From contig CM067568.1 in NCBI GenBank assembly GCA_034336665.1, positions 41,954,770 to 42,018,769 of the forward strand: a stretch of 64,000 bases of DNA, read 5' to 3'. Below, piece after piece: positions 39,315-51,060 of this stretch. The DNA comes from Luscinia megarhynchos. Lineage: Eukaryota > Chordata > Aves > Passeriformes > Turdidae. The stretch's first letter is position 1, and every line of letters starts with the position of its first letter. Position numbers and translations under genes: made by a program. Under the pieces are notes generated by a model, which did no database searches, was not told where the DNA came from, and saw nothing but the letters and a program-made list of their open reading frames with translations.

Positions 39315-40819
39315 CTGGTATTAATCTTGTATGAGAGGAAACTTCTGGTAAGTATAGAGAAAGAAGATCAGGGAATCCATTTGTAATGCAGCAACTTTGT
39401 GCAAATGCAAGCCTGTGTGTAGAAGCATAACAAAAAATATTATTGCAAAAATAATAATCTGACAGTAACATGCTGCTGCCAAACTGCCATTTCTCTCTAT
39501 GAATTAATCTTTTATTTCTTCTCTGGATTTACCATAGGTGTTGTATTGGGAATACCCTTATGATTGAATTGAGATCCTTTTAGTCTCATTTCTCATAGTA
39601 CAACATAATAAACAGTTTTATTGCCCAAATTTCCTTAGTGTGTATATTATTAAGAATCATAGAATTTGTCTTATACCAGACTGCAGGAAATCAGAAAGAA
39701 GAAATGCCTTTTAAAAGTAAATGGTCTGGGAGGATTTTCACACAACCAAACATATGCTGTCATAGTAAATAAATACATAAATAAATAAAATAATTAATAT
39801 TTTAATTCCATCTCTTTTATCCTAAAAACAAAAATAACTGCATTTTCATTTTTATTTTCTCTCCAAATATTGTCCTGGAATAACTCTTACTGCATTAGAA
39901 AAGGAATGATTAAGCTTTGATTCTGACTGATGGGAAGAACTATTTGACTCAAACAGAAATGGGATTTTCCTAGATTTTACCCATTAAATTTGGGGGATTT
40001 TGAAAAGCAGAATCAGATCTGTGTACTCTTTGAGTTTCTTTAGAAGGTGTTAAAATTTTACTCCATGAGTAGGGAGACTCTAGTAGCTGGACTTCTCAAT
40101 TTTCTTCAATAATAAGTTTATTAGTATCTTATTTTTTCATGATATTATATTAGACCGCCAAAATTTTGAACTATTTTTGCTTGTCCTACTTGCCATGCTT
40201 ACCAAATATATAACAGCTCTTTCCATTTACTAATCAAAATGGATGTTCCTTTCCTTTGTTTCCCTAACCTCTGCCCCACAGGATTCTTTTTGTCATGTTT
40301 TGAACAGTTTGGAAAAGAGATTTTGACTTACATATTTAGTAATCTTAATGAAATAATAATTTTAAAGAATAATGAAGATTAAATGCTTTCTTTAGTAAGT
40401 AGCTTGAGTGTTGCCAGGAATTCAAGTACTTACAAATGATGAGAAAGTACTTTTAGGTCTCTAAAAAGAAGTCTGTGCCCAAAAGGAAGTAAGAGAGAAG
40501 TGAGAGACACTCTTCGTTTTTGTCCCTGTGGCTTATGAATTTTATCTGACTGGCTGAGATTTCCAGTAAAATTTATTAATGGAAAGAAGCTGTGATACAG
40601 CTTCAGCAGGTGAAATTACATCTAGGATGACATTAAGCCTGAGACTGAACTTATTCTTTGTAAAAGAATAACACCAGAAACTGTAAAACTCTGCTCTCCC
40701 TAGAACATTTATTTACTGTCCCAGCATTGCTTTCTTGATGTACATGTCTGTCCCTGCAGAAACGTGGTGTTGCATTATAGGAGAAAATCTTGTGAATGGA
40801 CCCGAACCAGCTGCAGTAG
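39315..40819. other. unassigned noncoding DNA
   Basis: No recognised genes. A short ATAA-rich patch lies at 39767-39800. Confidence 0.55.
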
Positions 40820-41753
40820 TGTTTATCTTCAATGATAACTGGCCTGTGCCAAGCCAGCACATCGGGACTGGGGGCAGAGTGAGGAGTGCTCCCACCAGCT
40901 GCTCATCTGAAATGTCTCGAGAGACAAAGGTCGATGAAGAAGGAAGGGGAGGAGATACTTCAGCTGCCAGAGCAGGGATTTCTCTTCAGCCTGTGGTGAA
41001 GACCATGGTGAGGCAGCTGTGCCCTGCAGCCCATGGAGGTCCATAGTGGGGCTGGCAGGTGTGTCCAAAGGAAGCTGTGACTCTGTGGGAAGCCCACAGT
41101 GGAGCAGATGTTCTAGCAGGACGTGTGGCCCCTTGGGGAACCCAAGGGAAATATGGGGAAAACTGGGGAAACATGTTCCTGAAGGACTGCCTGCTACAGA
41201 AGGGGCCCATAGTGTAGCAGTTCATTATGAACTGCAGCCCATGAGACAGACTAATGCTGAAGAAGTTAACAGAAGCCTGTTTCCCATGGGAAGGACTAAT
41301 GCTGAAGAAGTTAACAGAAGCCTGTTTCCCATGGGAAGGAGCCCATGTTGGAGCTGAGAAAGCAGTTCTCCCCTTGAGGAGGAAGGGGCAGAAACAATGT
41401 TCAATGACCAAGAACCCCATTCCCTGTACCCTTAATGTTGTTGATGGGAAGAAGGCAGACAAACAGGAGTAAAGTTTGAGTCTGAGAAGGAGAGGGGTGG
41501 GGGAAAAGTATTTTTAAGATTTGGATTTATTTCTCATTATTCTACTCTGATTTGGCTGGAAATTAATATCATTTATTTCAAGAAGTCCAATCTGTTTAGC
41601 CTGTTACAGTAATTGGTGAGCGATCTCTCCCTGCCCTTATCTCAACCCATGAGCCTTTCATTTGATAGTTTGTCTACCTCATCCTGCTGAGCAGGTTAGT
41701 GACAGAATGGCTTTAGTGGACACCTGGCATCCAGCCAAGGTCAAATCATTGCA
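40820..41753 (+). mobile_element. endogenous-retrovirus LTR or LTR-proximal unit, plus strand
   Basis: The right half matches a common avian LTR: a series of degenerate repeats built round a GCAGCCCATG-type word (41030-41345), a G-rich block before a T-rich polyadenylation region (41490-41580), then a conserved stretch to a CA terminus at 41752-41753. The left limit is not secure; similarity is visible from about 40850. A 45-bp unit is perfectly duplicated at 41249-41293 / 41294-41338. No gag, pol or env adjoins it, so it is probably a solo LTR. Open frames of 112-158 codons here (41019-41357 plus, 40986-41462 minus) arise from the repeat and are not genes. Confidence 0.72.
41249..41338. repeat. 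perfect 45-bp tandem duplication within the LTR
   Basis: Two identical 45-base units. The length is a multiple of three, so the open frame repeats a 15-residue peptide. This family carries related imperfect repeats in the same zone, so slippage or unequal exchange is the likely origin. Confidence 0.95.
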
Positions 41754-44700
41754 TCAGATATCTGTTAATTTCTGTCACAGACTTTAGTTCTATTTCCTTT
41801 CTTAAAATCTGAGTTTTCTAAAAAACTTCTTTAGCAAAATTCATTTTTCAAAGTGAATTTCTCATTGTTTTATAACAAAATTGCATTACTAAATGAATTT
41901 CTAGTTTGGTGTGAATACCAAGATTAAGCTTTTTTCTTATTCAGCAGCAAAAATCTCCCAGTAGACCATAAATGTGGATTATTTTCCTGTGAACACAGCT
42001 ACCATGGTATTCTCAGTTATTTGATTGGAAGAGCTCAGTGGCAAATGCAAAGACATGCATACTACAGCATAGATAACACCATGTCATAGACAGCTCAAGT
42101 CTATTAATTTCATACACATATTACCTCTTACTAAATATCTCCTTCAGAAAAAAAAATACACAGATGTTCCCCACACTGAAATAAAACTTCTAACTGAAAC
42201 CATTTGCAAATGGAATCCAATGCTAGCATCTGTAAAGGCTTCTCAGTAAAATAAATATTGTTCTGAAGGGCACCTTATTTAGATAGGTTGGAAGCTGGGG
42301 AGAGAAAAAAGCCAAGTAAAGAATTAAATTGTGAGTGAACAGAGAGCGGCAAAGAAAGGCTGTTTAAATGCATGCTACAGCACCTTTTCTTCCTTTTCAG
42401 TCGTGTGAATGGCTTGTCATATGTGCCTGGGGATTATTCTTCTCTTTCTCTACTGTTAATTACTGCATTGATACACTTAAAATATTTAGAGGGAGAAGAC
42501 GGGGAACCTGCTTGAAATTGTTTTCAAGAGACGTCTTTTAATTCAGATGCTCTGTTCTCTTTTAAGTTCTGACTTTCCTGCTCATGCTTCCTCTCCTCAA
42601 TGTGTGCTTTTGCTGAGCATGCAAAAGGCAGAGAAGCTGTAGATTTATAGCACACTTAATTCTCAAGCAATGGGGATCGATACACAAGGTCTGCCCTGCC
42701 CTGATAACTGTAAACCTTCCATCTATCACTGGACACCTCAGGGAAACTCACAAATCACAAATCCACTCCTGGATTCTTCTTGATTCCTTGTTTAAGCTTA
42801 GCTGAGTACTCTAGGTGACTTTTCCATTGCTATTCTACTTCTTAGGACTTAATGAGAAACCAGGAGAAACAAAGGACAAAGGAGATTTTGTCTTCCTTCA
42901 GTGAGTCTGGCAACACTTCAGCAGGCTTTGAGAAGGTCCAGTGGTTGTTTCTTGTCTGTACCTCTTTGCAGAAAGCCACCATTTTCAGCCATGACTAGGG
43001 CAAAAATGGTTAGTATGCCCTGATGATCCAGGAAGTTGACTAATGTGTCCAAACTATCTTTTTGTCCCAATGGTGAATTCCCAGTATGGTCCAGCAGCTG
43101 TTACTGAAACTTCAGGCTATAGCTGCCCACCTGAGGGCAATCTTGGGAGACCAAAGGAATGCTGCCTGCTCTAAATGGAATGGTGCTGCAAAAGATCATT
43201 CACAGGAGGAAATGAGATCCATGAAGAATGCTACAAAAAGTATTTGAAAACATTAACTGGGGCCCTGTCCTTGCCCTTGGGATAAACCTCAAAACATTGA
43301 TGGACCTGCACTGAGCAGTAGATAATTAAGTTAAAGGGAGACAGAAGCTAAATGTGATAACAAGGCAGGGGGGCAGTAACAATGCTAGCTGAGGCCCAGA
43401 CCCACAATACAGGAATGGGTAAGGATGCAGCACCCATCTTGGCCTGGAAGCCAGTGTACAAACAGTGCAGTAAAGCCCCAGCAAGTCCTTAGTGAAGAGG
43501 CACATTAGAAGTCAAGCAGAAGCCCTAGCTTGTAGGTTTCTCTCAGCACCTTTCCAGTTCCACTTCACCTGAATCCCTACATTAGTCTTAAATCAAATCT
43601 GAGTAATTTCCTAGAGATGTGAGATGCTAGTGGAAAATATTCTTTGCATCCCCATACCGCCTGGAATTCTAGTATTTTCCCCACTCCTAACCCTTAAACC
43701 TTACCTCAAATTTAGAACTGGACTAGGATTTAAGTCATAAGATAAACTGTGACCCAGAAGAAGTTGTTAGGGAAAATTCCTGATGCAATCTATGGAAGTT
43801 GGGCATCAGGAATCTATGAAAATTCCTGATGCCTGACTTTGGCTTGCAATTCCACTGCATCTATATCTTCAGTCTTTATATCACTAGTGATGCTAAAGCT
43901 AACCCAAAGACTTCAGGTGAGCTGAAGTTTAATCCAAAACCTGCTTCCATAAACTAGAGGAATAAGTCAGAGAGAATTCTTAGTAGAGCTCACCCTTCTT
44001 CTGGCATCCTTTTTCCAGTCTCACTGTAACTGGAGCTCCAGGCTTTGTATCTCTCTGACCCCTAGACATGACCCTAAAGCTAATCCTCTCCTTAAATCTC
44101 AGGGTAGGATGAAAATAGCCATATCCAGAGGAAGCTGCTGTCAGGAAAGAATTATGGGGGTAGTCCACTTTCTTTTTCTGGTGCTTTGTAGCCCCACCTC
44201 CTCTTGGAGGGGTAAGCTTTGTCTCCCAGATCACTGCTCCCTAGACAGTATGAAATTTTATGGACTAGTCTCAGTCATCCTTTCTGACTATTCTGACTGT
44301 ATTTTATTCAGTATTTCTCCAACACACGCTATTCTGTTCCTCAGATAGGTATCAGGTGTGTCAGAGAGCAACTGTAACCTAAGAACCCACATCTGTTCTT
44401 CAGTCTTTCTCCTTGCTGTAGCTGTCCATCTTGTCCATCTCTCTTGTATCATGTGTGCTCCTGATAGGTAGATTCATCAATGATGCATTTATTTAATGCA
44501 ATATCTCTGTTCTTTTATCAAGTGCATGTGCAAATTGTGACTATGAACATCACTTTGGCTAAAGAGACACAGTGTCAATGAACTTAATATACATGCACAA
44601 GTATTTGTACATCTGTAGACTCTTAATCGACAGAGATCAGTATTTGATCCAAGGTAAGTTAAGCCTTGATCTTAATTATGAGTTCTTGTGCAGATATGAC

Positions 44701-45949
44701 CTCATTATGACGCTGCAATCTAGATTCTTAAAGCCTTATTGCTTGGATTCAGGCACTAAGTAACTGACCTTCAATTTTAACAAAGTTTATTTCCTTAATT
44801 TTTTTGATTAAAAGCTTGAATCCTTGAAATTTAAGTAATGATAACAGAAAATACATTAAGTATGTCTTCCTTATTTCATTCTGTAGAACCTAATAATTAG
44901 TAAATTATTCTCTTAATTGCAAATTCAGAGGTAGCAATATTGGAAGAATCCATCAAAATAAAAAGCTTATCATGAACATATCTTTAATTCTTTGGGCTAT
45001 AAAACTCCTAATAGAGTTTTTATATGCTTTTACCTTAATTACAGAAGTTCAGAGACAGTTTTCATTTTGTCCTCTGGTACAAAGATGTCTGTTGGTGGTG
45101 AGGATTTTCCTAATACTTACAGGTGCCATTATGGGGTGAATTCACTGCCCTTCTAATACTCACTTCGGTAATGAGACACTAAATGATGGAGCTTTTATCT
45201 CTCTGAAAATAAAACACTATTATATTTCATTTTGGTACTTTCTCTCTCTCCTGGCAAGCCTCTATCTAGTCTGTCCCTGGGCATGCACGCTGCTCGCATT
45301 TTGAGGTCACACCTGTCCAGCTGCTTGGGAAACAAAATGAGCTTTTATTTTCATTTCCCATTGTAAGCCACATAATTAATATGATCAAAGAGATTACTAG
45401 TTCCAGTTAGATTCAGTTATTCTTGAGGTTTTCACCTTTTTAAAATGTTTTTTCTTTGACAAATCAGTTTGAATGGATTCAACTCTGTTTATTAGGTTTC
45501 TGAAAATGACAATATTTGCTTTTTATTTCTTCAGTACATTTAATCAGCTTTAAGAAAGTTCTCAACCTTTTCTCTTTGGTGCCTATCTAATTGAGTCAAA
45601 CACAAGATCATTTTGTCCTGGATTTTCTACATAATTTCTACCTAATTAGTTTCCTCTAAATGTGAAAAAAGAAAAAGACATTTCTTGGAAGGACTATTAC
45701 TTGTTAACCTTCACGGCAACAACTAGAAAAATGGAAATATTTATTCAGAAGGAAGAAGAGATGGGCATTATCCAAATACTCATAATCTTTCTGCCAGAAG
45801 TCTAGGTGAGATCAACTGGTTTTAAACAGGGAGAACAGAAAGAAGATATTTGCTGAGTTTCTAAGACTTGTAATAACTATACAAACAACTAGTAAATGCA
45901 GAATATGCCCCAGGGTTAAAATTCACTTCATGTCCAGCTAATGACTTAA
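41754..45949. other. unassigned noncoding DNA
   Basis: About 4.2 kb with no recognised gene. A small direct-plus-inverted repeat lies at 43773-43832. Open frames such as 43980-44234 minus and 44109-44348 plus overlap antisense and show no domains. Confidence 0.5.
43773..43832. repeat. 14-bp direct repeat flanking an inverted copy
   Basis: AAAATTCCTGATGC occurs at 43773-43786 and 43819-43832. Between them, GCATCAGGAAT (43803-43813) is the reverse complement of its core. Either outer copy can pair with the middle one as a hairpin. Confidence 0.9.
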
Positions 45950-46743
45950 AATGAATGGGAGTAGCCAGGGGGACCTTATTTCTCAACACCTCTATCAGTG
46001 ACCTGTGTGATGACACAGACTGTTCTGCAGCAAGTGGCAGAGCTTCAGATCAAAGGGATCTTGCAATAGCACAGAATTAGGCCAGCAGAAGCCCATAAAG
46101 CTCAAGGGAAAGTGAACACTTCTGTACAAGAAGCAGAAAAGACCCAAATGCATTGATGATAGCAGCTGGGATGCAACTGACTGAATAGCAGACAGCACCC
46201 AGGTGTTAAGGTGAAAAACAAGCTGAATATAAACCAACAGTGTGAAAGGCAACCACAGCTGTGGAAATGGTAGTAGAAATGTGGTTAGCAGAACAAAGAA
46301 CTACATTACATCATTTCTGCTTAGAGATAGTAACATTTAGAACAACTCAGCCAATATTTGATTTGCTAGTTCAAGAAAATTATTGAGAAACTGGAGAGGA
46401 TTCAGCAGAAGGCTACTAAAACAATCAGGAATTACAGGAATATGACAAATCAGGAGGTGAATTGTTTCATCTGGCAGACAAAAGTCTACAGGGTCTATAA
46501 GTATCTAAAAGTGTAATAAAAGGTGGATGGAGCCAAACTACTTTTTTAGAGTCAAAGTAGTACAGTAGTGGCAGGTTCTTGAAAGAGGATTGTGGAGCCT
46601 TTGTCCTTAAAACTTTTCTACACTCAGATACATAGCCATGTCTGATCTGTTTTAGTGTTAGATATGTTCACATTTAAAGAAAAAGGTTGGATGAGAGGTT
46701 TGCAGAGGTCCCTTCCAGTCAGTATTTCTAATATTCTGTGTTT
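45950..46743 (+). pseudogene. degenerate CR1 LINE, ORF2 C-terminus through 3' tail
   Basis: A plus-strand CR1 fragment of about 790 bp, the longest continuous one here. The left part corresponds to the palm/thumb end of ORF2 reverse transcriptase (a frame resembling the FINDL motif near 45985-46005), the middle to the ORF2 C-terminus, and the right to the 3' UTR with a GAGGTCCCTTCCA block at 46705-46717 and an ATTCTGTG tail. It is heavily diverged with many stops and short deletions, so it is older than the CR1 at 47783. Confidence 0.8.
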
Positions 46744-47782
46744 GGTCAGATAACTTTGATTGTGAGAAATGTACACTTTAAATTAATAACATGCAAAGTA
46801 TACTAAATGATTTCTAAAACTGCAAGTCAGTTCATTCATATTTACCTTAAGATTCTTCAGAAAAAAAGTTATAAAATATCAATGCACTTATTTGCATTTT
46901 GGTGGACTTACTAGAAATTATTTAAACATTTCAAAATCTAGCCTGAGAGTTAAAAGAGAAAGCATACATTTTGCACACATATATATACTGCAGGAGTAGT
47001 ACTACCAAGGTTTAAGCTTATTGATATGGAAGAAACATGATCTTCATGATGAGAAAATGGAGATGAATTGCATTGTGTAGTTTGTCTATTTTAAGATTAC
47101 AGGATGGACATTCAAAGGCAACTAACCCCTATGGACTTTCCATGAAACAGAAGTGTCCAAATGCTACTCTTGCCTTTGAAATTCTAGCATGGATTTCAGC
47201 TCCAGAATCCCTGAGCTCATTTGGTCAACATACTTGTAAGAAAAAAAGTTACTTTTAATTTATTCTCCTTTGAAAAGTAATTGTCATAAACTATTAAAGA
47301 ACATTGGAACTATGCTAAATCAGGAGAAAAATTCCTGAAGAGCTGTTCTTCCAACACCTCCCAAATAGACTAAAAAAGATATTGAATCATAGAAAATAAA
47401 CTGATGTTCAATCTGCTACCCTCAAAATAGAGAAAATAAAGAATTATTTCATGATAAACTAGTGAGAGATTCTTGTAAGCCTCTGGGAATAGAAGTAAAG
47501 ATTTTTAATGTGTCTTCTTCTCATCTTCTTAAATTCTTGGAACTAAAACTCTATTTTTTTCCCTTCTCTGAAATTTGAGAAAGATACATACAATATACAT
47601 GTTTGTTCTTTCCAAAATTAATTCCTTGTACAATCGCTCTCTGGAAATGATAGAAATGAGTCCAAAATATTTCAATCCTTTTTTCTTTCTCCTTCACTGT
47701 CATTAAAATGTCTTTAATTTCATCTGCTTCTGTAATCTCAATGCAACTACAGTGCAAAGTTTGCATTTTAGCAGGTCCTGCT
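46744..47782. other. unassigned noncoding DNA between two CR1 copies
   Basis: I recognise no gene or repeat family. Confidence 0.55.
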
Positions 47783-48054
47783 GTGATATAAGGGGTAATG
47801 GTTTTAAACTAAAGAGGCTAGATTCAGCCTAGACATAAGCAAGAAATTTTTTACCACGAGAGTGGTGAAACACTGGAACAGGTTGTTCAGAGAGGTGGTA
47901 GTTGCCCCATTCCTGACCACATTTAAGGTCAGGTTGGATGGTTCTGCAACCAACTTGGTCTAGTGAAATATGTCTCTGCTCATGCTAGGGGAGTTGGAAT
48001 AGGTGACTTTAAAGGTTTTTCCCAACCCATACTATTCCATGATCCTATGATCTT
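47783..48054 (+). mobile_element. CR1 LINE 3' end, plus strand
   Basis: Typical 5'-truncated CR1: the AAGGGGTAATGGTTTTAAAC block at 47790-47810, the CACTGGAACAGG block at 47871-47882, and tail octamers ending near 48052. It is better preserved than the CR1 at 45950-46743. Confidence 0.9.
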
Positions 48055-50292
48055 AAATGCCAAGAAAAAGAACCCTCACAAGAGCGTTGATTCATAAGAC
48101 TAAGTATAGAGTACTGGGTCAAAACCCTTGACTAAATGTAGTAAATATTAAACTTTCATTCATGGAAATAAAATTCTGATTGTTGTCTTACGTTCTGAAT
48201 TCCAGTTTCCTAGACAACTGCTTTCCTGTCATCACTTTTCTAAATACTCTTTCAGACTAGTGTCAGAAAAGTGCATGCAAAAACTGGATTCATTCATTCA
48301 CAGATACAGCATCTAATAGGTTAAAAACTTATATAATTTCAATACCTTATGTTAGTAGACTATGTTTAAATATCTGATGCTACCAGGCTGTGTGCAAATT
48401 CAAGTACTGTTCCCACCTCCATTATTTTAAATACATTTCATGTTCGATAGTCATCCTTAATAACTTTTTGTAGAATGCAGAATGTGCTCTTTGATGGTGT
48501 AACTTTACGAATAGAGAAAATAAAGCGTTATTCCATGTGGTTTTTGCAGAGACTGAGCTGTGTGAATAGGAAAGATGAAGAGAGAGGGGTTAGGTAAATA
48601 ATTAACCTTTGAAAATAACTCTTGCTCTTGGAGTGTGCATATCAATATGATATAATTACCACATTTTATTCACTGTTGGCTGAAGATCACCATAGGTAAT
48701 TTAAACAGCAAGCTCACATTTTCATAATGTAGAAGCAGCAGGTTCTTTTAAATCCGTGCTGAGGAAGAGGCCAACATATTTGTGTATCTACTTGAGATGC
48801 AACAATCCAGTTTAATTTTCCTGATTCTAGGGATATTTTTTCCTCATTAATACATTCTTACATATTTTTAAAAAAGTATTATCAATACTTTGACCTGGAC
48901 TGAACTGACCTCTGGTCAAATCTAGTCAGAACTGGAAGAAAATGCTATCTATCTTTTGGTAGAATCTTAGTGAAGTTTTCCAAAACCTTAGTTTGTTTGT
49001 ATTATTGTTCAGCCTGGATCTGATTTTCTAGTCAGCTGCCCAGGCTAGTTTTTTAGGTAAATTCCTTTTGAATGAGTCCAGATAAAATCTGTTTGTATAT
49101 GGGGCACAGCTCAGCAATCTAAGGGTGGAAGTTTGAAGACAACCACAAGACAGTTTCAAATACAAATAGATGGAAATGTTCTGAAAAGAGTTTATTTTCC
49201 TCTTCAGTTCAATTGCAAAGGCAGTTGATTAAGAGACATTTTTGTCATTCAGAAGCTGATGTCTGAGGAATTTGAGCTCCTCTACAGTATGTCAGGGCCT
49301 GTCAGAGTAGTAACTGGAACAGCATTTTTTCTCCTTTTTCACAAGAGGAATTGATCCACTTCAGGTTAATAATGAGGAAGAATAGGAAAATACTTTTCAA
49401 GATATAGAAATCCATATCAATTCCCAAGTCATTTTGTCACAGACTGTAAGTCTACAAGCCAATGGTATAATTTTCACTTTGGATTTTAACTACAGTCAAG
49501 TTTCTTTAGAAAGACCTCCAAGTGAATTAGAATTTTAAAAAATCGTCTTCATGCTGAGCCTCAACAAAAGAAATTGAGTTTATCTCACAGCCTTCCTCAG
49601 AATTGTCAGACTATTGAGCCTGTGAGCCGGGCAGCAATATATGAGGAATGATCCAACATTAGAATACTTTGGTTTTTATTGCATACCAGTGTGCATTGGC
49701 ATCATTCATTTGATTGACTAGTAGTAACATCCCTTTCTCCATAAAAGCAGCAGTTTTTCTTTATTTATTTAGGTTTCAAGCCAATACTCCAGTTTCATAA
49801 TGTGTTAATGATTGCTTGTAAGTGGTAAAGTGAATTTTGTGCATTTACTCTGACAAGAAGAAAACCATTAATATGGGCAGGACTAATTTTATTTGTCCTG
49901 AATATCATGTAAAACACAATGTTTTGCTGCTTTTAAAAACATAAAAATCGCCTTTATATGGGGGTGAAGAGATTAAATATAACTTAAAAATATGATAACT
50001 GGTCTCCAGCAAAGTCCCATTCATCTGCCCTGCACAGGTTCTTTTTGGCAGCTGATGCCCCTTGCAGCTGCATTTTGTTTATTGCCTATAGGTCTTCTTT
50101 CTGTTGTCAAATATTAAAATGTTACTTTTTGTTAAATTTGGTGGCCAGCAAGGGAGATTAAAGGTCTTTTCCATCTCAAAAATAGCATGGTTATCTGGTC
50201 ATTATCCTGTGTTAAGCTGTCTTATTTGGAACTTCCTGCACAATAGGGTCAAAAGCCTGTACTGTCTATAGGATATGGACTGGATTTTTAGG
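48055..50292. other. unassigned noncoding DNA
   Basis: About 2.2 kb with no recognised gene or repeat. Confidence 0.55.
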
Positions 50293-50802
50293 TGTACTTT
50301 TGGCTGTGGTAATTTTCTTCACAGAGGCTGGTTTGGGGCTGTGTTTTGGATGTGAACTGGAAACAGTGTTGATAATATGGAAGGGTTTCTTATTTGCTTA
50401 ATTGGAGGAAACACGTCTGGGACAGGTGATCCAAGGGAGTGCAGTGCTGCCCCAACATTTGTCCCCTTCACACTTTTCTCCTTGGTGCCAGCCTCACCCC
50501 CACGTGCCTTTTCCTACTCTGCCCAGGGTTAGGGTTACCAAATGGTTACCAAAGGAATATTTCATACTAAATGAAATTGTGCTGGGGAAGGAAGAAAGAA
50601 GGGTGAGGTGTTTGGAGCGATGGCATTTGTCTTCCCACGTCACTGTTACACAGGATCAGGTCCTGCTGTCCTGGACATGGCTGACCACCTACCTGCCCCT
50701 GGGGAGCAGTGAATTAATTCCATTTTGTGCTTTGCTTGTATGTCCATTATTTGCTTTCCCTATTATTCTGTCTTTAGCTCAACCCATGAGAGCTAATTAT
50801 AC
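50293..50802 (+). mobile_element. endogenous-retrovirus LTR, plus strand, 3'-truncated
   Basis: Same family as the minus-strand LTR at 22369-22912. Shared blocks include the TG-initiated start at 50293, the GTGTTTTGGATGTGAACTGG region (50340-50359), the GATGGCATTTGTCTTCCCA region (50619-50637) and the CTCAACCCATGAGAG stretch (50778-50792). Similarity stops near 50802, so roughly the last 100 bases of the LTR are missing. The 134-codon frame at 50402-50806 is LTR sequence with no protein meaning. It lies about 260 bp upstream of, and in the same orientation as, the retroviral pol remnant, but gag and a primer-binding site are not visible between them. Confidence 0.75.
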
Positions 50803-51060
50803 TTAACTTGTAAAATTATTTTTCGATAAATAATTCATTTACATATACAAAGCTGTATTTTTCTACAGTTTTAAAAATTCAGAATTGACCTGATAATAAA
50901 ATAAAATATTCTTTAAATGTATGATAAATCTTACTGTGGGTTGAGAAGAAAAAATCCTAGAAAAATAAAACTTAATTCATAAGTATTTGTCATCTCTGGA
51001 TAAGCATATTTGAAAATATTTAGATCACTATTAGAACAAGATTTAGTTCCTAGTGGAGTG
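50803..51060. other. AT-rich gap between LTR and pol remnant
   Basis: 258 bp of AT-rich sequence with no primer-binding-site or gag similarity that I can see. Confidence 0.5.

Noticed and set aside
40986..41462. 158-codon minus-strand and 112-codon plus-strand frames with repeated peptides
   Set aside because: They lie wholly inside the ERV LTR, and the peptide repeats come from the 45-bp duplication.
47380..47400. Possible CR1 tail (GAATCATAGAA)
   Set aside because: The adjoining CR1 block expected next to the octamers is absent.
50523..50540. Telomere-like TTAGGG repeat
   Set aside because: Only about two imperfect units within an LTR.
50402..50806. 134-codon plus-strand frame
   Set aside because: It is LTR sequence of the family also found at 22369-22912; no protein is encoded there.
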